Of a stretch of DNA of 64,000 nt, positions 60,201 to 64,000 are shown piece after piece. The position numbers were made by a program, and so were the translations under genes. The notes below the pieces were generated by a model. The model saw only the letters and a program-made list of their open reading frames with translations. It was not told the DNA's origin and searched no databases. Positions within the stretch are counted from its first letter, which is position 1, and every line of letters starts with the position of its first letter. Source of the stretch: Ostrinia nubilalis. Its lineage: Eukaryota; Arthropoda; Insecta; Lepidoptera; Crambidae. The stretch is taken from positions 8,253,501 through 8,317,500 of the forward strand of contig NC_087093.1 in NCBI RefSeq assembly GCF_963855985.1, read 5' to 3'.

Positions 60201-63200
60201 TAGGTGACCATTCAACTAAAAGATGTCAACGATATGGCACCAGAGTTCATAACCCCAAACGTTACTTCAGTATCTGAAAATATTCCATTGAATACAGTGG
60301 TAATGACCATCAAAGCTGTCGATAAAGATGAAGGAAGAAATGGTTATGTTGAATACTTCATGACTCCTGATCCAGAAATCAATGGATATTTTTCGCTGGG
60401 TAACGTTGATGGAGTGCTAAGGGCCACTGGTAAACTTGACAGGGAATTAAAATCAAGCTACACAATAGTTGTAACAGCCAAAGATAGAGGTGATCCACCA
60501 AATGTAACCAAAACAAAAATACAAATAAATATTTTGGATGAAAATGACAACAGCCCAGTATTTGATCCCAAACAGTATAGTGCCTCTGTTCCTGAAAACG
60601 CTAGTATTGGAGCCAGTGTATTGCAAGTAAGTTCCATGATTAAAATAACTAATCCTGTTTAATTTGACTAACTAATTTCCTCGTTATAGCGATTAAAGAA
60701 TATTTTGTAATTAAGTTTTATAATTTGTTTGCAGGTTTCGGCTACGGATGTTGATGAAGATGCCAATGGCCGAGTTAGGTATTCAATTGCATCTGGTGAT
60801 GAAAATAGAGATTTCAGTATCAGTGAAGACACGGGTGTCGTACGAGTAGCTAAAAATCTTAATTTTGAAAGAAAATCTCGTTACGTTCTAACTATCAGAG
60901 CTGAAGATTGTGCTAAAGATGATATTCGATTTGATATAGCTGAGATATCAATATCTATTCAAGACATAAACGATAACCCGCCTACATTCCTGGATTCACC
61001 ATACTTGGCATATGTAATGGAAAACGTAATTCCACCTAACAACGGATACATAATCACAATTCATGCTTATGATGCTGATTCACCGCCATTCAATAATCAA
61101 GTGCGCTATTTTATAAAGGAAGGAGATGCAGATCTTTTTAAAATAAATGCATCGTCTGGACAAATCTCTTTGTTACGAACATTGGATCGAGAGGCTCAGG
61201 ATGAATACACATTATCGCTTGTAGCAATGGATACTGGTAAGTTAATCTTTTTTTCTAACAAAAGTGGATCCGAGTGGTTTCGTGATTACATAAATTATTA
61301 TGATTATATTATGAAATCTGCGGACTTAAATGGTCCGAATTTTAATTTTAATGAATTAATAAGAATTTTAATTTTAGTGCTTTTTGTATAGATTTTGACA
61401 GACTTTAGACGTTTGTCAAAGTTAAATTAAGATGGTGCAACCCAGCCTTAGATTTACCTTTTTATTAACTTGGTTTAATGAAAATAAATTATGTGGCTAT
61501 CCAATATTTAATAATAAACTTGTATTTATTAATTACAGGTTCACCACCTTTAACTGGATCGGGAACTGTGAAAATTATAGTGCAAGATGTCAACGATAAC
61601 AGCCCCGAATTCGAGAGACAGAGCTACAAAGCTAATGTCAAGGAAAATTTACCACGTGATACTGTGATTTTACAACCCAAGGCTACAGACAGAGATCTAG
61701 GAAACAATGCAAAAATCAGATACAGTCTTCTTGGTGACAAATCTGAAAGGTTCCAAATTGATCCAGCCACAGGAATTATCTCTACAAACGCTACATTGGA
61801 TAGAGAAGAATGGGATGTGTATTATTTGATTATTATGGCTCAAGACTCTTCTACAACCGATCCACGAACTGCTACAGCTAACCTCACAATAGTAGTGGAA
61901 GATGAAAACGATAATACTCCAACATTTTCGAAGCCCGTGTATGAGACTCACATCTCCGAGCGTACTATGAAAGGTGATTTTGTGTTTGGAGTCAAAGCCA
62001 AAGATAACGATATTGGCCTAAACAAAAAGATAATTTATAGCCTAAAAGGTGAACATGAAGATCTATTTACTATGAATGAAGAAACGGGTGTTATCAAAGC
62101 AAAAGAAAATATACAGAAATATACTAATAAAAACATGGCACCGTTCAACCTGATAATAATTGCCACTGATTGCGGCGCTACTCCTAGGCACAGTACAACT
62201 GAATTGATTTTAATACCAAAGTCAGTAACAAATTTCCCAAAATTCAGCGCTTCCAATAAACTAACATTTACTTTTTCCGAAGACACTGCAGAAGGAGTAT
62301 TAGTAACTAGATTATCAGCAACATCCCCTAAAAAAGGTCTAACAGGCCTCCTGCAATATGCAGTAGCAGGTGGAAATGTCGGCGACGCTTTGAGAGTAGA
62401 ACCAATTAGTGGAGAAGTGTTCATTACTGGAAAGGGCCTAGATTATGAGACTATGCCCCTTTATGAAGTTTGGTTTGAAGTAAGAGATTCTGATATTCCT
62501 CCATTGAAATCTTTTATCGAAGTTGAAATAAAAGTTACTGATGCTAATGACAATGCACCAGTGATTGAAAATTTATTGTATAATGCATCTGTACTTGAGG
62601 AAGAGTATCCACCACAGTTAGTTATCAAAATTGAAGCACACGATGATGATTCAAACGAAAATGGAAGAATATCATACAAACTTGTGGATGACTTTGATGA
62701 AACCTTTCATATTGAACCCGAATCAGGTGAAATCTATACTAACATAGCGCTAGATAGGGAGTCTATAGCATCCTACGAAATAATTGTTGAGGCTGCGGAT
62801 CATGGTGTTCCACAATTAGTTGGGACCTCGACTGTTATAGTTACAGTTCTAGATAAAAATGATAATCCACCCAGATTCACTCGCCTTTTCAGCGTGAATG
62901 TTACTGAGAATGCAGAAATTGGATCGTTTGTAATAAGAGTAACAAGCTCAGATTTAGACATTGGTGCAAACGCTAATGCCACGTATAGTTTTGTTGAAAA
63001 CCCGGGTGAAAAATTTGTTATTGACCCCATTAGTGGGAATGTAACAGTTGCTAGACCATTAGATAGAGAACTTCAAGATGAGTATATCCTAAAAGTTGCA
63101 GCTATTGATGGAGCTTGGCGATCAGAAACGCCGCTAACTATAACGATTCAGGATCAAAACGACAATGCACCAGAATTTGAATACTCATTTTACAGTTTTA

Positions 63201-64000
63201 ATTTCCCAGAGCTACAAAAGAAAAACAGTTTTGTTGGACAAGTTATTGCAACGGATAGAGATAAACAAGGACCAAATTCTATAATTTCTTACTCTTTACA
63301 ACAAACTTCAGATTTGTTTTCTATAGATCCAGCAACTGGTGAAATACTAAGTAAATTCGTGATGAATTACAAAAGAACTTCCGTTAATTTGTCTCCAGAG
63401 AATACTTATTCTGTAGTCGTAGTTGCTACGGATAACGGAAAACCACCAATGTCATCCGAGTGCTTGGTAACAATTAATGTAGTGGATGCGAACAACAATG
63501 CCCCTAAATTCAAAGATCATGAAAAGTTTGTGCCTGTACCAAAAGATGCCACACTAGGAGAAAGAATTATAAAACTGACAGCCGAAGACACTTTGGACTT
63601 CGGAATAAATGCAGAGATCGAATATTTTGTGTCTGGCGGCAATGGTACAGCTTACTTGACAGTTGACAAAAATGATGGCTGGATAATTGTTAACAAACAG
63701 TTCCATTACCTAGGACAATACTATGAATTAAAAATAAAGGCAGTAGACCGTGGAGTCCCACCCCAATCAGATGAAACTGTGATTATATTTGTAGTTACAG
63801 GAGATAACGATTACACTCCTAAATTCACAGCGTTGAGTTACCAGGTTATAGTGCCAGAAAATGAACCTATTGGCTCATCAATACTTACAGTCAAAGCAAG
63901 TGATGAAGATGATGGCCCTAACGGCATCGTAAGATATTCAATTTCTTCAGGAAACACAGGCAAAGAGTTCAAGATTCATCCCATTTTGGGTACTATTAGT
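47943..64000 (+). CDS. ft: Fat-type protocadherin gene (ft), seven internal exons, open at both ends
   Basis: Seven exons (47943-48251, 49090-49323, 59277-59478, 59720-59907, 60204-60626, 60735-61236, 61539-64000) join in one frame into 1440 codons. The product is a chain of extracellular cadherin repeats with the usual calcium motifs (xEx or PEN near each repeat start, LDRE, DxNDNxPxF at each repeat end): 13 complete repeats plus partial ones at both edges. Family knowledge: Fat is a giant single-pass cadherin with 34 EC repeats. It binds Dachsous on neighbouring cells, is modified in the Golgi by Four-jointed, and controls Hippo signalling and planar polarity. I assign Fat rather than Fat-like (kugelei) because repeat order and wording match the N-terminal third of Drosophila Fat as I remember it; no alignment was run. 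The signal peptide, first repeats, EGF/LamG region, membrane span and tail are outside the window. Introns measure 838, 9953, 241, 296, 108 and 302 bp, all GT/AG. Confidence 0.88.
48252..49089 (+). other. ft intron A-B (838 bp)
   Basis: The intron runs from GTTAGT to TTTCAG. A GC-richer stretch around 48655-48790 stands out from AT-rich surroundings. There is no open frame of note and no repeat I recognise. Confidence 0.8.
49090..49323 (+). CDS. ft: ft exon B: EC linker and first two thirds of a repeat
   Basis: The exon is 234 nt (78 codons), phase 0 at both ends. The acceptor is ACCTTTCAG|GTT and the donor is GAG|GTAAGC. It starts exactly at the calcium linker (VTDTNDNPPVF). It continues with FDIPEN, a DLDSG motif and the stretch ISDWANDVFSLNPQTGVF, and stops in the LDYEE version of LDRE. 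The strand pair is completed by exon C (TQHYI), so the protein reads continuously over the 10-kb intron. Reading past the donor reaches stops, which supports the junction. Confidence 0.9.
49568..50621. mobile_element. 1.05-kb non-coding element, CCCTTTCAGCAC ends, ATAA duplication
   Basis: The 12-bp inverted ends CCCTTTCAGCAC/GTGCTGAAAGGG are flanked by direct ATAA (49564-49567 and 50622-50625). CCCTTT-type ends and a 4-bp A/T target recall piggyBac-like elements, which normally use TTAA; this is inference. There is no transposase frame. It sits 245 bp after exon B in the ft intron. Confidence 0.65.
51201..51323 (+). mobile_element. TIR element, second copy of the CTAAG family
   Basis: TAGGCTGAGTTGCACCACCT to GGTGCAACTCAGCCTTA, with the same interior and orientation as 8625-8750. 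It is inside the larger inverted-repeat region 50965-52712. Confidence 0.88.
51709..51902 (+). mobile_element. 194-bp non-autonomous Helitron
   Basis: It begins TCTATATAAATAAAAATG and ends GTCAGCTAG, with the canonical 5'-TC and CTRR-3' ends. The host A before and T after give the Helitron A/T target. A short hairpin (GGCGGAAC, AGA, GTTCGCC) lies about 7 nt before CTAG. The sequence AAACTCGAGAACGGCTGG is a common lepidopteran Helitron motif in my memory. Confidence 0.85.
54041..55803 (-). mobile_element. 1.76-kb relative of the GGGTGAAT element, with ACCAAAATTA subterminal repeats
   Basis: The left end, GGGTGAATTTCAACAAG, matches the reverse complement of the right end of 25226-28371. The right end, GGGAAATTGACCC, matches the left end of that element over CCCAAACAC and on through GCGGCG.AGCTGA. 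The order is therefore the same, in inverted orientation. About nine copies of CACCAAAATTA lie near the ends (54072-54255 and 55045-55625). There is no transposase and no certain target duplication (AAAT against ATAT). It interrupts a minus-strand SINE. Confidence 0.82.
54502..54557. repeat. Perfect 26-bp hairpin
   Basis: TGTGATTAAGACTATAATTT and the following bases form a 26-bp arm. A TTGT loop is followed by the exact reverse complement. The hairpin lies inside the non-coding transposon 54041-55803. It could fold as a miRNA-like precursor if transcribed, but nothing here shows transcription. Confidence 0.85.
58420..58760. promoter_or_regulatory. Candidate regulatory patch in the 10-kb ft intron
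   Basis: A 340-bp GC-richer patch without repeats (GTGGACGCGCAGCCGGCTCA, CGCGTCGGGCATCATATTCG, ACAAAGCGGCCGTCCGC). It lies about 520 bp before exon C. Function inferred only. Confidence 0.28.
59277..59478 (+). CDS. ft: ft exon C: repeat end, linker and start of next repeat
   Basis: The exon is 202 nt, phase 0 at the start and phase 1 at the end. The acceptor is TTATTACAG|ACG and the donor is TCTG|GTGAGT. It completes the repeat begun in exon B (TQHYILVAQAQDNG), carries the linker VVDLNDNAPIF (59361-59390 region), and starts the next repeat with an LED variant of the xEx motif and SATDMDS. The last base G is the first base of a glycine codon finished by exon D. The Ser in SATDMDS is in the position where Four-jointed target serines occur in Fat and Dachsous repeats (inference). 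Confidence 0.9.
59720..59907 (+). CDS. ft: ft exon D: middle of an EC repeat
   Basis: The exon is 188 nt, phase 1 in and phase 0 out. The acceptor is ACTTTTCAG|GC and the donor is CAG|GTAATG. With the G from exon C it encodes GLNGKLTYSISSG, a sheet ending in LDREVLPVYNLIV, and the AKDS motif. It ends in STVQ before the calcium linker, which is placed on exon E. Translation past the donor soon leaves the family pattern. Confidence 0.88.
60204..60626 (+). CDS. ft: ft exon E: linker, one complete repeat, start of next
   Basis: The exon is 423 nt (141 codons), phase 0 on both sides. The acceptor is TTTTCTAG|GTG and the donor is CAA|GTAAGT. It begins just before the linker LKDVNDMAPEF and contains one full repeat (SEN, DKDEGRNG, LDRE, AKDRGDPPN). 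It then carries the linker ILDENDNSPVF and the first strand of the next repeat, DPKQYSASVPENASIG, ending VLQ. DPKQYSASV is one of the strings I recall from Drosophila Fat. The GTG at the exon start is an ordinary valine codon, not a start codon. Confidence 0.9.
60735..61236 (+). CDS. ft: ft exon F: completes one repeat and most of another
   Basis: The exon is 502 nt, phase 0 in and phase 1 out. The acceptor is TTTGTTTGCAG|GTT and the donor is ACTG|GTAAGT. It starts VSATDVDEDANGR, continues through NFERKSRY (LDRE position), the linker IQDINDNPPTF, and a repeat with VMEN, DADSPP and LDREAQDEY. It ends at MDT plus the first base of a Gly codon. The 108-bp intron before it is the shortest in the visible gene. 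Confidence 0.9.
61237..61538 (+). other. ft intron F-G (302 bp) with MITE remnant
   Basis: The intron runs from GTAAGT to ATTACAG. About 61376-61451 is the right-hand part of the same short TIR element found complete at 8625-8750 and 51201-51323 (shared GACGTTTGTCAAAGTTAAA and GGTGCAACCCAGCCTTAG). The remnant has lost its left end. Confidence 0.75.
61376..61451 (+). mobile_element. Remnant of the CTAAG TIR element in an ft intron
   Basis: It matches the right 75 bp of 51201-51323 (GTGCTTTTTGTATAGATTTT to GGTGCAACCCAGCCTTAG). The left terminal repeat is gone, so it can no longer be mobilised. Confidence 0.8.
61539..64000 (+). CDS. ft: ft exon G: giant EC-repeat exon, continues past the window
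   Basis: The exon covers at least 2462 nt. It enters in phase 1 (AATTACAG|GT completes Gly) and stays open for 820 codons to the last base. It spans about eight EC repeats. Linkers are DVNDNSPEF (61586-61612), DENDNTPTF (61901-61927), a degenerate IPKSVTNFPKF (62213-62245), DANDNAPVI (62540-62566), DKNDNPPRF (62852-62878), DQNDNAPEF (63152-63178), DANNNAPKF (63485-63511) and GDNDYTPKF (63800-63826). The repeat after 63511 begins PVPKDATLG, so it lacks the acidic first-strand ligand, and it has no LDRE. NxS/T glycosylation sequons are frequent. There is no donor before the window edge, so the true end is unknown. The stretch VTENAEIGSFVIRVTSSDLD is strongly Fat-like in my memory. Confidence 0.92.

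Noticed and set aside
62035..62424. 129-codon minus-strand frame opposite ft exon G
   Set aside because: Shadow of the cadherin coding frame. The plus strand has continuous family motifs.
47943..64000. Identification as Fat-like (kugelei) or Dachsous
   Set aside because: All are long cadherins, but the repeat order and several strings fit my memory of Fat itself. A protein search with exon G would settle it.

Overview
The window is insect nuclear DNA, almost certainly from a moth or butterfly. It is AT-rich, has long introns with GT/AG splice sites, and is packed with repeat types I recognise from Lepidoptera: tRNA-headed SINEs, RTE and CR1/jockey-type LINE fragments, short TIR elements, a Helitron, and a dispersed repeat carrying a CTTCGTACGCGTGG motif. 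The order assignment rests on pattern memory, not on a search.

Only one host gene is convincing. Seven plus-strand exons between 47943 and the right edge (47943-48251, 49090-49323, 59277-59478, 59720-59907, 60204-60626, 60735-61236, 61539-64000) join without any frame break into 1440 codons. They encode 13 complete cadherin (EC) repeats plus partial repeats at both ends. Repeat order and wording match the Drosophila atypical cadherin Fat (ft), the receptor of the Dachsous/Fat planar-polarity and Hippo growth-control system. The signal peptide and first repeats lie left of the window. The remaining repeats, EGF/laminin-G domains, membrane span and cytoplasmic tail lie to the right.

The left 47.9 kb has no recognisable exon and is best read as one or more long 5' introns of ft. 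It is a layered repeat landscape. A CR1/jockey-type LINE with an open reverse-transcriptase frame (about 15172-18838, minus) is split by a 742-bp TIR element with TA target duplication. A second copy of that element (24747-28632) is interrupted at a 4-bp ATTC duplication by a 3.1-kb element with GGGTGAAT ends, which itself contains RTE debris. A relative of the 3.1-kb element sits in a SINE at 54041-55803. Two copies of a CACGGTAATA-ended element with 7-bp target duplications lie at 29063-30591 (an inverted dimer) and 34875-36713 (carrying another nested element). Several large palindromes are present (10206-11677, 13891-14210, 29859-30219, 33796-34183).

Between the repeats are GC-richer, apparently single-copy patches (for example 4395-4640, 23465-23785, 40185-40510, 43165-43400, 47370-47525, 58420-58760). 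They are candidate intronic regulatory modules, but no function is demonstrated. The 9.95-kb intron between exons 2 and 3 of the visible gene carries its own TIR elements, a short Helitron and a nested SINE/transposon.
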